From: JAKAGZ01 sp964412105
Lineage (GTDB): Bacteria; Bacteroidota; Ignavibacteria; Ignavibacteriales; Ignavibacteriaceae
DNA length: 13,338 nucleotides
Direction: 5' to 3'
Assembly (NCBI GenBank): GCA_964412105.1
Contig: CAYPNM010000068.1
Location: forward strand, 1-13,338
Within the stretch, counting starts at the first letter, position 1, and the number at the start of each line of letters is the position of its first letter. A program made the position numbers and the translations under genes. Under the pieces are notes generated by a model. The model did no database searches. It worked only from the letters and a program-made list of their open reading frames with translations, and was not told the origin of the DNA. Shown piece by piece: positions 1 to 8,656 of this stretch.

Positions 1-37
1 GATAGTGCGAAATGGTTTTCCCTTTAAACTCGTTCAT
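1..37 (-). CDS. Partial N-terminus of a seventh type A serine/threonine kinase
   Basis: The last 37 bases of the window, read on the minus strand, begin with ATG and encode MNEFKGKTISHY before the left edge cuts the gene. This closely matches the N-terminus of the kinase at 10825-12966 (MDNFKGKRISHY) and shares the IS-H-Y signature that precedes the glycine-rich loop in all type A paralogs here. A good Shine-Dalgarno sequence lies 6 nt upstream, and the start is 28 nt after the TAG stop of the preceding kinase gene, the same spacing as elsewhere in the array. Only 12 residues are visible, so the kinase, TolB_N-like and TPR parts are inferred from the neighbours. It could be truncated or a remnant outside the window. 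Confidence 0.8.
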   Translation of the reverse strand, partial: MNEFKGKTISHY

Positions 38-43
38 CTTTTT

Positions 44-48
44 CCTCT
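44..48 (-). promoter_or_regulatory. Ribosome binding site of the partial seventh kinase
   Basis: On the minus strand the sequence reads AGAGG, followed by 6 nt and then the ATG at 37. This is a standard Shine-Dalgarno match and spacing. It supports the very short open frame at the window edge being a true gene start. Confidence 0.7.
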
Positions 49-65
49 TAATTCAATATTATATT

Positions 66-2222
66 CTATTTAGTTATTTTCTTGTTAATTTTGGCTATTA
101 ACTCATTGAACTTCGGTTCTTTACGAATCGGATCTAAATCGGTATCCTTTTCAAGCCATTCATAATTTGCATAACCAACTCCAATAGCCTTTTCCAGACT
201 TTTTAAAGCAAATTCTTTTTCTCCCAACTGCGAATAAAAGCAAGTTGCATTATAGAGCATTAAAGGATCATCCGGATTTAATTCGAGTGCTCTATTTGCT
301 TCTATAAGTGCATTATCCTTATCGCCAATTTGAGCCAGATCTGTAGCCAGGTACATGTGGCATCTTGAATCATCCTGATGATCCTTAAGATGTTTTTTGT
401 ATACCTCAATTCCGGTTTTTAGGATTGAATTGTATTTATCCTTTTCACCAAGCCTTCCGTAGATAATTTCCAGGTCGCCATATACGGAATAGAAATCCGG
501 ATTAAGCTCAATGACTTTCAGGCAAAGTTCTTCAGCTTCTTTCTCTTTATTATTGGCTATATAAATTCTTGCCAGAATCCAGTATGCAATAAAATTATTC
601 CGATCAAGTTCAATAGCCTTTTTGCTGGCAGTTACTGCCTCTTCAAATGATCTTTTGTTATAATATGCCAGACCTAGAGCTGCATAAGCCTCCGAGAGCC
701 CGGAATCGTACATCAAAGCTTTTAACCCGTTTTCAATTGCTTTATCAAGCCATATTTCATTCCTTTCTGAATCCAGGTACAGAGCTGAGTAAGTTTCTCC
801 GATGCCTGCATATGCATCGGCATATCTGGGATCAAGAGAAATAGCTTTCTCAAAAAGCTGGATTGCCTGCAGCATACTTTTGGTTGTTCTCCTATACAAT
901 GAATCTCTGCCTCGAAGATACAAATCAAAAGCTTCTGCATTAATTGTCGATCTTTTGGTTAGAACAATTTTCTCGGATGGAGTCAATTTAACCATTAACA
1001 TATCGACTATTTGTTTTGAAACCTGTTCCTGTATATCAAAAACGTCAGCAAGCTTTCCTTTGTAAGTATCAGCCCATAGCTGTGCATCATTTTCTACATC
1101 AATAAGTTCAACAGTTATGCGAAGATTTTCCTGGAACTTCCGCACGCTTCCTGCAAGGATGTATCTTGTCCCTAATTCTCTTCCAATCGTTTTGATATCT
1201 TTATTGGTTCCCTTGTACCGCATTGAAGTAGTTCTGGGTACAAGCCGGATATCTTTTAATCTGGAAAGATTTGCTATTAGCTCCTCTGTTAATCCATCCG
1301 CAAAGTAATCACTATCTGCATCAGGGCTAATGTTATCGAAAGGAAGAACAACAATAGCTTTAGTTTTCGGAGCACTTGCAGCATTTTTTATGTCCTCTTT
1401 AACTGCATTCAGGCTGCTCAAAAAATCATCCATATTCTGAAATCTCTTATCGCGATCTTTCTCAAGCATTTTATTAATAAGAGAGTCGAGTTGGTGAGGG
1501 ATTTTTTTGTTCAGCAGATTGGGGGAGGGGGGCTGCTCAGTAGTTATTAAATAAAGCAAAGCTGCTTCGTGCTCTGATTTAAACGGCAATTCACCCGTAA
1601 GAATTTCGTAAAATACGACACCAAGCGACCAGATATCGCTTCTGTGATCGGCCGGGATTCCCTGTGTTTGTTCTGGCGACATATAGGAAAGAGTTCCGAG
1701 TGAAGATTTGGTCTTTGTAACACTTTCGCTGCTCTTTATTTTTGCAAGTCCGAAGTCCATTATTTTTAATCTGCCATCTTTATTTATCATCACATTTTCA
1801 GTTTTTATATCGCGATGGACTATATTCATATCGTGGGCAGACTTTAAACCCTGTGAAATCTGTTCGACCCAATTGATTGCCTGATCAACCGGGACGCCAG
1901 TTCCCGAAGTCATTTTTGAAATATGTGATTTTAATGTTTCACCATCGACATATTCCATGGCTATGAATAATGAACCATCGGCTTCGTCTATTTCATATAT
2001 ACTTAAAATATTTGGATGGCTCAGTGAGGCAGCTGATTTCGCTTCTCTTATGAAGCGGGATTTATATTCTTCTGATGAGGCAAGCTGTTGAGGTAGAAAT
2101 TTTATTGCAACGTACCTGTCAAGTTTCAGGTCTCTTGCCTTATAGACTATTCCCATTCCGCCACGGCCGATTTCTTCGTTTAATTCATAATGTGAAATAT
2201 TTTTCTTTCGATTTTCTTCCAT
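66..2222 (-). CDS. Serine/threonine protein kinase with TolB_N-like and TPR domains (type A)
   Basis: This 718-residue protein is a predicted cytoplasmic Hanks-type kinase that phosphorylates unknown protein Ser/Thr. Visible motifs are the glycine loop GRGGMG (19-24), VAIK with Lys41, alpha-C Glu60, the catalytic loop HRDIKTEN (Asp138, Asn143), DFG (156-158), SPE (182-184) and DIWSLG (196-201). A polar linker (about 271-287) leads to a TolB N-terminal/FlgO-like module (about 288-410). About seven TPR-like repeats follow (about 432-711), with the shared DTDLDPIRKEP motif at 693-703. It is the most divergent type A copy: the activation loop has TKTKSSLGT where its relatives have TKTGTSLGT, and the C-terminus carries a short lysine-rich extension (KINKKITK). 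It is the only complete gene here ending in TAG. It lies 26 nt after the upstream kinase, with only a weak GGA-type ribosome site. No membrane segment is seen. The catalytic call is firm; partners and signal are unknown. Confidence 0.95.
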   Translation of the reverse strand: MEENRKKNISHYELNEEIGRGGMGIVYKARDLKLDRYVAIKFLPQQLASSEEYKSRFIREAKSAASLSHPNILSIYEIDEADGSLFIAMEYVDGETLKSHISKMTSGTGVPVDQAINWVEQISQGLKSAHDMNIVHRDIKTENVMINKDGRLKIMDFGLAKIKSSESVTKTKSSLGTLSYMSPEQTQGIPADHRSDIWSLGVVFYEILTGELPFKSEHEAALLYLITTEQPPSPNLLNKKIPHQLDSLINKMLEKDRDKRFQNMDDFLSSLNAVKEDIKNAASAPKTKAIVVLPFDNISPDADSDYFADGLTEELIANLSRLKDIRLVPRTTSMRYKGTNKDIKTIGRELGTRYILAGSVRKFQENLRITVELIDVENDAQLWADTYKGKLADVFDIQEQVSKQIVDMLMVKLTPSEKIVLTKRSTINAEAFDLYLRGRDSLYRRTTKSMLQAIQLFEKAISLDPRYADAYAGIGETYSALYLDSERNEIWLDKAIENGLKALMYDSGLSEAYAALGLAYYNKRSFEEAVTASKKAIELDRNNFIAYWILARIYIANNKEKEAEELCLKVIELNPDFYSVYGDLEIIYGRLGEKDKYNSILKTGIEVYKKHLKDHQDDSRCHMYLATDLAQIGDKDNALIEANRALELNPDDPLMLYNATCFYSQLGEKEFALKSLEKAIGVGYANYEWLEKDTDLDPIRKEPKFNELIAKINKKITK

Positions 2223-2248
2223 TAAAGTTCCAGTATGTATTTGTTGAA

Positions 2249-4366
2249 TTATTTACCATTCATTAATTCAATATATTCGGGCTCATTTCTTATGTTGTCA
2301 AGGTCAGAGTCTCTTTTTATCCATTCATAATTAGAATAGCCTGCAGATAATGCTTTAGTTAGGGATTCAACGGCTAATTGTTTTTCGTTCAAATGCGAAT
2401 AAAGACAAGCTACATTATATAACATAACCGAATCAGTTGGGCTCAACTCAAAAGCTTTTTTACCTTCGACCTTTGCTTTTTCGGATTCGCCGGCAAGAGC
2501 CAGTTCATTTGCGTAAAAAATATGAGCACGGGCATCATCAGGATGCTGATTTAAATACCTAGGGTAAAAATCCAAGGCGGTCTGCAATATTTTTCCATAT
2601 TCATCCTTATTTCCTAATCTATCGTAACAAATTTGTAAATCATTGTAGGCAGAGTAAAAATCCGGATTCGTTGAGACAACTTTTTTAAACAATTCGATAG
2701 CTTCTTTATCACGGTCAGTGCTATGATAAATTCTCCCAAGTACCCAAAGGCCAATGTAGTTATTCGGATCAAGCTCAACAGCTTTTTGGCCTGAGATTAG
2801 AGCATCATCAATTAAACCTTTATTGTAATGCGCAAGCGCAAGCGTTGCATAAGCTTCCGATAGGGAAGAGTCATATGTCAAAGCTTTCAAACCTGACTCA
2901 ATTGCCTGATCAAGTATTTCCGACTTTCTTTCATAATATGTATATAGATAAGTATACGCTTCGCCCAAGCCTGCATACGCTTTGGCATAGCGAACATCAG
3001 TTTCAATAGCTTTTTTAAATAATTGGACAGCTAATTGGAGGTTTTTCTTGCTTAACCGGTACATAAAATCGCGCGCGCGCAGATAAATATCAAACGCTTC
3101 AGCATTTACTGTTGCGCGTCTTTCAAGTACTACTTTTTCATTGAGAGACAGGTTAACTCTGAGAGCCTCAATTATTTCTTTAGTCACTTTTTCCTGAATA
3201 TCGAAAACGTCCTCTAATTTACCTTTATAAGTTTCTCCCCATAATTGGAATTCTCTAGAAACGTCTGTTAATTGTGCAGATATTCTCAGGTCATCCCTGA
3301 ACTTTCTAACAGTGCCCTGCATAATGTAGCGTGCGCTTAATTCTCTGCCAATTGTTTTTACATCTTTATCGGTATTTTTATATTTCATCGCATTTGCCCT
3401 GGCAACAAGATTTATCTCTTTGATTTTGGCCAGGTTTGTTATTAATTCTTCAGAAAGTCCTTCAGCGAAATAATCCGCTTCTTTATCGGGGCTGATATTT
3501 GAAAAGGGCAATACAGCAATTGTTTTCTTCTCTTCAGTATTATCCGAGCTTGAATCACTTTTCCTTAAGTCGTTAAGATCATTTACAATATCTGTAGTGT
3601 CCTGGTAGCGCTGTTCTTTATTCTTAGCAAGCATTTTCATAACTATTCTTTCGAGCTTTAAGGGCGCATCCTTCCTTAAAGAAATCAATGATTTCGGTTC
3701 TTCATTTAGTATTGAATAAATGATCGCCTGTTCAAACTCACCTTCATATGGTGTCTTTCCTGTTAAAAGTTCAAACGCTATTATTCCAAGTGACCAAATA
3801 TCTGTTCTTTGGTCAACGTGTTCACCTCTTGCCTGTTCAGGGGACATATAAGCTGTTGTGCCGAGCGTGGTTCCGAACTTTGTTATTTGAGATATGCCTC
3901 TAACCTTTGCCAGTCCGAAATCCATTATTTTAATCTGCCCGGAATTTGTTGCCATTATATTACTGCATTTTATATCACGGTGTGTAATTCCTTTCTGGTG
4001 AGCGGCTTTTAATCCCTGACAAATTTGTTCAATAATGCCAATAGATTCTTCAAAGGGAGGGAGGGCTTTGCTTATTTTATCCTTTAATTCGATTCCCTCT
4101 ATATATTCCATAGCTATAAATACTTCTTTATCTGATTGCTCGATTGCATATATAGTAGCAATATTAGGATGATTCAGGGCTGCAGCGGCCTGTGCTTCAA
4201 TTTCGAATCTTTGTCTTTCTTCTTGGTTAGCAGAAATCTGATGGGGGAGAAATTTGATGGCGACTTCGCGTTTAAGCTTGGTATCTTCGGCTTTATAGAC
4301 TATGCCCATTCCGCCTTCGCCTAATTTTTGAAGTATCTTGTAATGAAGAATTGTTTCTCCTACCAT
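2249..4366 (-). CDS. Serine/threonine protein kinase with TolB_N-like and TPR domains (type B)
   Basis: This 705-residue paralog should be an active cytoplasmic Ser/Thr kinase. It shows GEGGMG (16-21), VAIK with Lys38, HRDIKCSN (Asp131, Asn136), DFG (149-151), SPE (175-177) and DIWSLG (189-194). The kinase domain covers about 10-268. A Ser/Asp-rich linker (about 270-281) precedes the TolB_N/FlgO-like module (about 282-402). TPR-like repeats fill about 425-690, and the protein ends with RDSDLDNIRNEPEYIEL and MNGK. Codons about 33-175 are nucleotide-identical to those of the next gene upstream (4378-6495), apparently by gene conversion, whereas the TolB_N and TPR parts differ clearly. The start is 11 nt after that gene's stop with an AAGGA ribosome site, which suggests coupled translation. 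Seven-base and longer homopolymers are absent, but an 11-nt alternating C/G tract lies in the TPR-coding part (3070-3080). Confidence 0.95.
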   Translation of the reverse strand: MVGETILHYKILQKLGEGGMGIVYKAEDTKLKREVAIKFLPHQISANQEERQRFEIEAQAAAALNHPNIATIYAIEQSDKEVFIAMEYIEGIELKDKISKALPPFEESIGIIEQICQGLKAAHQKGITHRDIKCSNIMATNSGQIKIMDFGLAKVRGISQITKFGTTLGTTAYMSPEQARGEHVDQRTDIWSLGIIAFELLTGKTPYEGEFEQAIIYSILNEEPKSLISLRKDAPLKLERIVMKMLAKNKEQRYQDTTDIVNDLNDLRKSDSSSDNTEEKKTIAVLPFSNISPDKEADYFAEGLSEELITNLAKIKEINLVARANAMKYKNTDKDVKTIGRELSARYIMQGTVRKFRDDLRISAQLTDVSREFQLWGETYKGKLEDVFDIQEKVTKEIIEALRVNLSLNEKVVLERRATVNAEAFDIYLRARDFMYRLSKKNLQLAVQLFKKAIETDVRYAKAYAGLGEAYTYLYTYYERKSEILDQAIESGLKALTYDSSLSEAYATLALAHYNKGLIDDALISGQKAVELDPNNYIGLWVLGRIYHSTDRDKEAIELFKKVVSTNPDFYSAYNDLQICYDRLGNKDEYGKILQTALDFYPRYLNQHPDDARAHIFYANELALAGESEKAKVEGKKAFELSPTDSVMLYNVACLYSHLNEKQLAVESLTKALSAGYSNYEWIKRDSDLDNIRNEPEYIELMNGK
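3804..4297. repeat. Near-identical kinase-domain repeat, copy 1 (gene-conversion tract)
   Basis: This stretch matches 5933-6426 (offset 2129, no indels) with only two mismatches, at 3842 and 4271. Between them 428 bp (3843-4270) are identical. It encodes about residues 24-188 of the type B kinase at 2249-4366, from the VAIK lysine through the catalytic loop, DFG and SPE. Homologous DNA immediately outside differs at about 12 of 83 positions on the left and 13 of 69 on the right, mostly silent sites. The sharp change in identity marks recent recombination between the neighbours. Confidence 0.9.
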
Positions 4367-4372
4367 TTTTAG

Positions 4373-4377
4373 TCCTT
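4373..4377 (-). promoter_or_regulatory. Ribosome binding site abutting the preceding stop codon
   Basis: The minus strand reads TAA (stop of the upstream kinase) followed directly by AAGGA, 6 nt and the ATG at 4366. A ribosome terminating on the upstream gene would sit on this site, so the two kinases are probably translationally coupled. Confidence 0.65.
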
Positions 4378-6495
4378 TTATTTTCCTTTCATTAATTCAA
4401 TGTATTCAGGCTCATTCCGAATATTGTTGAGATCAGAATCACGCTTAATCCATTCATAATTTGCATAGCCTGATTTAATTGCCTGATTTAAATATTTTAT
4501 GCTTAAATCTTTATTACCAAGTTTAGAATTAAAGCAAGCAACATTATATGACATCAGAGCATCATCCGGGCTTAGTTCAATTGCTCTTTCAGCTTCCTTT
4601 TCCGCTTCCTCTTTTTTATCTAGACGAATTAGCGCGGTTGCATATATTATGTGTGCGCGTGCATCATCCGGATTTTGCGGTACATACCGGGTGAAAAGTT
4701 CAACGGCTTTAAGCAAAGTATTTTTATACTCTTCTGTTCTACCCAATTTTTCATGGCAGGTCCAAAGATCGTGATAAGCTGAATAGAATTCAGGATTAAT
4801 TTGAATTACTTTTTTAAATAATTCCATTGCTTCTTCATCTTTATCGGTGCTATGATAAATTCTTCCCAGCATCCAGTATGCTATATAATTATTTGGGTCA
4901 AGTTCAATAGCTTTCTGACCTGCTGTAGAAGCTTCGTTCAACAATTTTTTTTCAAAATAGGCTAGTGCTAACGCCGAATATGCTTCCGAGAGAGTTGGAT
5001 CATACATCAAGGCTCTTAATCCTGAATCAACTGCTTTATCCAATAGTGAGCTATCCTTCTCAAAGTATCTATATTGTGAAGCATAGGCTTCACAAAGGCC
5101 TGCATAACCGGAGGCATATCGGGGATCAATTTCGATTGCTTTAGAGAACATTTGAATAGAATAGCGAACATTTGTTTTTGAAATCTTATACAAAAAATTT
5201 TTTGCTTTAAGGTACAAATCAAAAGCTTCGTGATTTAAAGTTGATCGTTTTTCCAGAACCATTTTTTCAGTAGGGGACAGGCTGATTCTTAATGCTTCGA
5301 CAATTTCTTTTGCTACTTTTTCCTGGATATCAAATACATCTTCAATTTTACCTTTATAAGTTTCACCCCACAATTGAATCTCTCTTGCTACGTCCATCAA
5401 TTTAACTGAGATTCTTAAATCATCCTTAAATTTTCTTACACTTCCCTGCATTACATAACGGGCCCCCAGTTCCCGTCCCAAAGTTTTAATATCTTTATTT
5501 GTACCTTTGTATCTCATAGTGTTCGTAGGGGCAATTACTTCGGCAACTTTTAACTTCGACAAATTGGTAACAAGCTCTTCAGAAAGACCTTCCGCAAAAT
5601 AATCTGCTTCTTTATCAGGGCTGATATTTTCGAAAGGAAGAACTGCTAACGTTTTCTTCTCATCACTGTTTTCAACAACCGCATCTTTTGTCTTTAGATC
5701 GTTCAGGTCATTCAAAATTTCTACTGTATCCTGATATCTTTGCTCTTTATTCTTGGCAAGCATCTTCATTACAATCCGTTCAAGCTTAAGAGGTATATCT
5801 TTTCGAACAGAAATCAAAGGCTTGGGTTCTTCATTTAATATTGAATAAATGATCGCCTGCTCGAATTCTCCCTCGTAAGGTGTCTTACCTGTTAAAAGCT
5901 CAAATGCTATTATTCCAAGAGACCAAATATCGGTTCTTTGGTCAACGTGTTCACCTCTTGCCTGTTCAGGCGACATATAAGCTGTTGTGCCGAGCGTGGT
6001 TCCGAACTTTGTTATTTGAGATATGCCTCTAACCTTTGCCAGTCCGAAATCCATTATTTTAATCTGCCCGGAATTTGTTGCCATTATATTACTGCATTTT
6101 ATATCACGGTGTGTAATTCCTTTCTGGTGAGCGGCTTTTAATCCCTGACAAATTTGTTCAATAATGCCAATAGATTCTTCAAAGGGAGGGAGGGCTTTGC
6201 TTATTTTATCCTTTAATTCGATTCCCTCTATATATTCCATAGCTATAAATACTTCTTTATCTGATTGCTCGATTGCATATATAGTAGCAATATTAGGATG
6301 ATTCAGGGCTGCAGCGGCCTGTGCTTCAATTTCGAATCTTTGTCTTTCTTCTTGGTTAGCAGAAATCTGATGGGGGAGAAATTTGATGGCGACTTCGCGC
6401 TTAAGCTTGGTATCTTCGGCTTTATAAACTACGCCCATGCCACCTTCGCCCAGTTTTTTAATTATTTTGTAGTGCAGTATTGTTTCTCCAACCAT
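4378..6495 (-). CDS. Serine/threonine protein kinase with TolB_N-like and TPR domains (type B)
   Basis: This 705-residue kinase is the middle type B copy. All catalytic elements are present at the same positions as in its downstream neighbour: GEGGMG (16-21), Lys38, HRDIKCSN (129-136), DFG (149-151) and SPE (175-177). The linker around 268-281 and the TolB_N/FlgO-like region (about 282-402; KKTLAVLPFENIS at its start) have diverged, including a VAEVIAPTNTM segment where the neighbour has INLVARANAM. The TPR-like repeats (about 425-690) also differ markedly, with two Cys-containing helices (GLCEAYAS and LWTCHEKLG). It ends in RDSDLNNIRNEPEYIELMKGK. The start is 12 nt after the upstream gene's stop, with a ribosome site overlapping that stop. 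The kinase half is nearly identical in DNA to 2249-4366. Activity is well supported; substrate and signal are not known. Confidence 0.95.
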   Translation of the reverse strand: MVGETILHYKIIKKLGEGGMGVVYKAEDTKLKREVAIKFLPHQISANQEERQRFEIEAQAAAALNHPNIATIYAIEQSDKEVFIAMEYIEGIELKDKISKALPPFEESIGIIEQICQGLKAAHQKGITHRDIKCSNIMATNSGQIKIMDFGLAKVRGISQITKFGTTLGTTAYMSPEQARGEHVDQRTDIWSLGIIAFELLTGKTPYEGEFEQAIIYSILNEEPKPLISVRKDIPLKLERIVMKMLAKNKEQRYQDTVEILNDLNDLKTKDAVVENSDEKKTLAVLPFENISPDKEADYFAEGLSEELVTNLSKLKVAEVIAPTNTMRYKGTNKDIKTLGRELGARYVMQGSVRKFKDDLRISVKLMDVAREIQLWGETYKGKIEDVFDIQEKVAKEIVEALRISLSPTEKMVLEKRSTLNHEAFDLYLKAKNFLYKISKTNVRYSIQMFSKAIEIDPRYASGYAGLCEAYASQYRYFEKDSSLLDKAVDSGLRALMYDPTLSEAYSALALAYFEKKLLNEASTAGQKAIELDPNNYIAYWMLGRIYHSTDKDEEAMELFKKVIQINPEFYSAYHDLWTCHEKLGRTEEYKNTLLKAVELFTRYVPQNPDDARAHIIYATALIRLDKKEEAEKEAERAIELSPDDALMSYNVACFNSKLGNKDLSIKYLNQAIKSGYANYEWIKRDSDLNNIRNEPEYIELMKGK
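5933..6426. repeat. Near-identical kinase-domain repeat, copy 2 (gene-conversion tract)
   Basis: This is the partner of 3804-4297, lying in the type B kinase gene at 4378-6495. The two differing positions are 5971 and 6400. The third type B gene (6508-8628) is clearly diverged over the same part, so the exchange involved just these two adjacent genes. The direction of the conversion cannot be told from the window. Confidence 0.9.
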
Positions 6496-6504
6496 TCTTT
6501 GTCT

Positions 6505-6509
6505 TCCTT
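6505..6509 (-). promoter_or_regulatory. Ribosome binding site overlapping the preceding stop codon
   Basis: On the minus strand the stop codon of the upstream kinase and the ribosome site are fused as TAAGGAAG, with AAGGA ending 9 nt before the ATG at 6495. Sharing of bases between stop and Shine-Dalgarno points to translational coupling of the two type B kinases. Confidence 0.6.
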
Positions 6510-8628
6510 ATTTGTCTTTCATAAGTTCGAGGTATTCCGGTTCATTTCTAATGCCTTCAAGGTCAGAATCTCTTTTTATCCATTCAAAATCTTCCTGTCC
6601 CGCAGCTATTGCATTTTTTAAAGTTGTAATAGCAAGCTTGTTATCTCCTAATCTTGCATAGAGACATGCTGCATTATACATCATTAAAGAATCACCTGGA
6701 TTAAGATCCAGAGCTCTTTTGCCAGCAGCCTTGGCTTCATCGTTTTGATCTACTGCCGCCAGATGGATAGCGTGGTACATATGGGCTCTAGCATCATCCG
6801 GATTTTTTTTGAGATAAACATCAATTTTATCCAGTGCATCATTTAAAGATCGCTTTGCATTTTCCTTATCACCTATTCTTTCATATGCCATAATGATATC
6901 ATTAAAGGCATTATAGAAATCAGGATTCAGGGCTATAGTCTTTTTAAATTGCTGAATGGCCTCTTCAGTTCGATCCGTTGTATGGTATATTCTTCCAAGA
7001 ATCCAGTAGGCCACATAATTTTCAGGATCAAGTTCAATTGCTTTTAATGTGGCGGTAATTGCTTCTTCTAACAGCTTTTTATCAAAGTACGCAAGACCCA
7101 AAGCCGCATATGCTTCACTTAAGGTTGGATCATACATTAATGCTTTTAGGCTTGTCTCGATAGCTTTATCGAGATAGGAATCATTTGTCTCAAAGTATTG
7201 ATAAAGTGTGGCATAAGCTTCACCCAAACCGGCGTGAGCGGCGGCATACCTTGGATCCAACTCAATAGCTCTTTCAAAAAGTTGTATTGCGAGATGTACA
7301 TTAGTCTTTGTGAGCCTGTAAAGAAAGTTCCTAGCACGAAGATAATTGTCAAATGCTTCGGCATTTAAAGTCGATCTTTTTGAGAGTACCACTTTTTCAG
7401 TTAATGATAAATTAACCCTTAAGGCATCGACAATTTCTTTGGACACTTTCTCCTGAATATCAAAAACATCTTCCAGTTTCCCTTTATATGTTTCACCCCA
7501 CAACTGGCTTTCCTGAGCGACATCCATTAGTTTAACGGAAATTCGCAAATCATCCTTAAATTTTCTGACAGTTCCCTGCATTATGAATCCTGCAGCTAGT
7601 TCTCTGCCTAAAGTTTTTATGTCCTTATCCGTACCCTTATACTTCATTGTATTGGCGGGGGCAACGAGTTTTATTTCTTTAATCTTTGCCAGACCGGCAA
7701 TAAGTTCTTCAGCCAATCCTTCAGCAAAATAGTCGGCGTCCTTATCAGGGCTAATGTTTTCAAAAGGCAAAACCGCAATTGTTTTTTTCTCTTTTTCGAC
7801 AGGAGCCTGTTTATTCTTTAATTTTAATTCCTTTAAATCTGCCAACAGATCCGAAACATTTTGATATCGATGTTCCTTGTTTTTGCTTAACATCTTCATG
7901 ACAATCTGGTCAAGCTTTAACGGTATATCTTTCCTTAGTGATAAAACAGTTTTTGGTTCTTCATTCAGAATGGAATAAATGATGGCCTGCTCAAACTCGC
8001 CTTCATAGGGTGTTTTACCCGTCAATAATTCAAAGGCAATAACACCAAGCGACCATATATCGGTTCTATGGTCAACGTGTTCTCCACGCGCCTGTTCCGG
8101 AGACATATATGCCGTTGTGCCGAGCGTTGTACCAAATTTGGTTATATGAGATACACCTTTCATTTTAGCCAGGCCGAAGTCCATTATTTTGATCTGTCCT
8201 GACTCAGTTACCATAATATTGCTGCTTTTTATATCGCGATGTGTAATTCCTTTATCGTGTGCAGCTTTTAAGCCCTGAGCGGATTGTTCAATTATATTTA
8301 ACGATTCCTCGATTGAAGGGAGAGCCTTGCTTATTTTATCTTTCAGTTCCATGCCATTAATGAATTCCATCACTATAAATACTTCATTATCGGATTCTTC
8401 TATGGCATGTATTGTCGCAATATTGGGATGATTTAAGGCAGCAGCGGCCTGAGCTTCAATTTCAAATCTTTGGCGTTCTTCCTTGTTATCGGATATCTGA
8501 TGAGGAAGGAATTTGATAGCAACTTCGCGTTTTAATTTTGTGTCTTCTGCTTTGTAGACAACACCCATCCCGCCTTCGCCGAGTTTTTTAACTATTCTAT
8601 AATGTGCAATGTTTTGCCCGATTGTCAT
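6508..8628 (-). CDS. Serine/threonine protein kinase with TolB_N-like and TPR domains (type B)
   Basis: This 706-residue protein is the first type B copy in transcription order. Motifs are GEGGMG (17-22), VAIK with Lys39, HRDIKSSN (130-137, Asp132), DFG (150-152), SPE and DIWSLG. Compared with the other two type B copies it has many silent and some replacement changes, for example SSN for CSN in the catalytic loop and KMKGVSHITK for KVRGISQITK after DFG. It therefore did not take part in their recent conversion. The linker is Lys/Glu-rich (about 268-281). The TolB_N-like module begins KKTIAVLPFENIS. The TPR-like array is about 425-690, and the C-terminus reads RDSDLEGIRNEPEYLELMKDK. The start follows 28 nt after the last type A gene, with GAGGG 3 nt before the ATG. 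No membrane segment or signal peptide is seen. Confidence 0.95.
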   Translation of the reverse strand: MTIGQNIAHYRIVKKLGEGGMGVVYKAEDTKLKREVAIKFLPHQISDNKEERQRFEIEAQAAAALNHPNIATIHAIEESDNEVFIVMEFINGMELKDKISKALPSIEESLNIIEQSAQGLKAAHDKGITHRDIKSSNIMVTESGQIKIMDFGLAKMKGVSHITKFGTTLGTTAYMSPEQARGEHVDHRTDIWSLGVIAFELLTGKTPYEGEFEQAIIYSILNEEPKTVLSLRKDIPLKLDQIVMKMLSKNKEHRYQNVSDLLADLKELKLKNKQAPVEKEKKTIAVLPFENISPDKDADYFAEGLAEELIAGLAKIKEIKLVAPANTMKYKGTDKDIKTLGRELAAGFIMQGTVRKFKDDLRISVKLMDVAQESQLWGETYKGKLEDVFDIQEKVSKEIVDALRVNLSLTEKVVLSKRSTLNAEAFDNYLRARNFLYRLTKTNVHLAIQLFERAIELDPRYAAAHAGLGEAYATLYQYFETNDSYLDKAIETSLKALMYDPTLSEAYAALGLAYFDKKLLEEAITATLKAIELDPENYVAYWILGRIYHTTDRTEEAIQQFKKTIALNPDFYNAFNDIIMAYERIGDKENAKRSLNDALDKIDVYLKKNPDDARAHMYHAIHLAAVDQNDEAKAAGKRALDLNPGDSLMMYNAACLYARLGDNKLAITTLKNAIAAGQEDFEWIKRDSDLEGIRNEPEYLELMKDK

Positions 8629-8631
8629 AAG

Positions 8632-8636
8632 CCCTC
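8632..8636 (-). promoter_or_regulatory. Ribosome binding site of the first type B kinase
   Basis: The minus strand reads GAGGG three bases before the ATG at 8628. The match to the Shine-Dalgarno consensus is good, but the spacing is shorter than usual. No better in-frame start is apparent, since the kinase domain begins only about ten residues later. Confidence 0.5.
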
Positions 8637-8656
8637 AAATGTGGTAGTAAGAATAT

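Noticed and set aside
1521..1532. G-rich run (five G, A, six G) on the plus strand as a G-quadruplex or phase-variable tract
   Set aside because: It has only two G-tracts and encodes a plausible Pro-rich turn (PPSPNLL) in the kinase; paralogs have the same residues with less regular codons.
3809..4012. Plus-strand open frame of 67 codons, with a nearly identical one at 5938-6141
   Set aside because: Both lie antisense inside the converted kinase-domain repeat. Their likeness is explained by the DNA identity of the two kinase genes and there is no ribosome site or independent protein conservation.
6265..6621. Plus-strand open frame of 118 codons crossing the junction of two kinase genes
   Set aside because: It is antisense to two well-supported kinases, and its first part merely mirrors the frame at 4136-4324. 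It shows no recognisable protein features.
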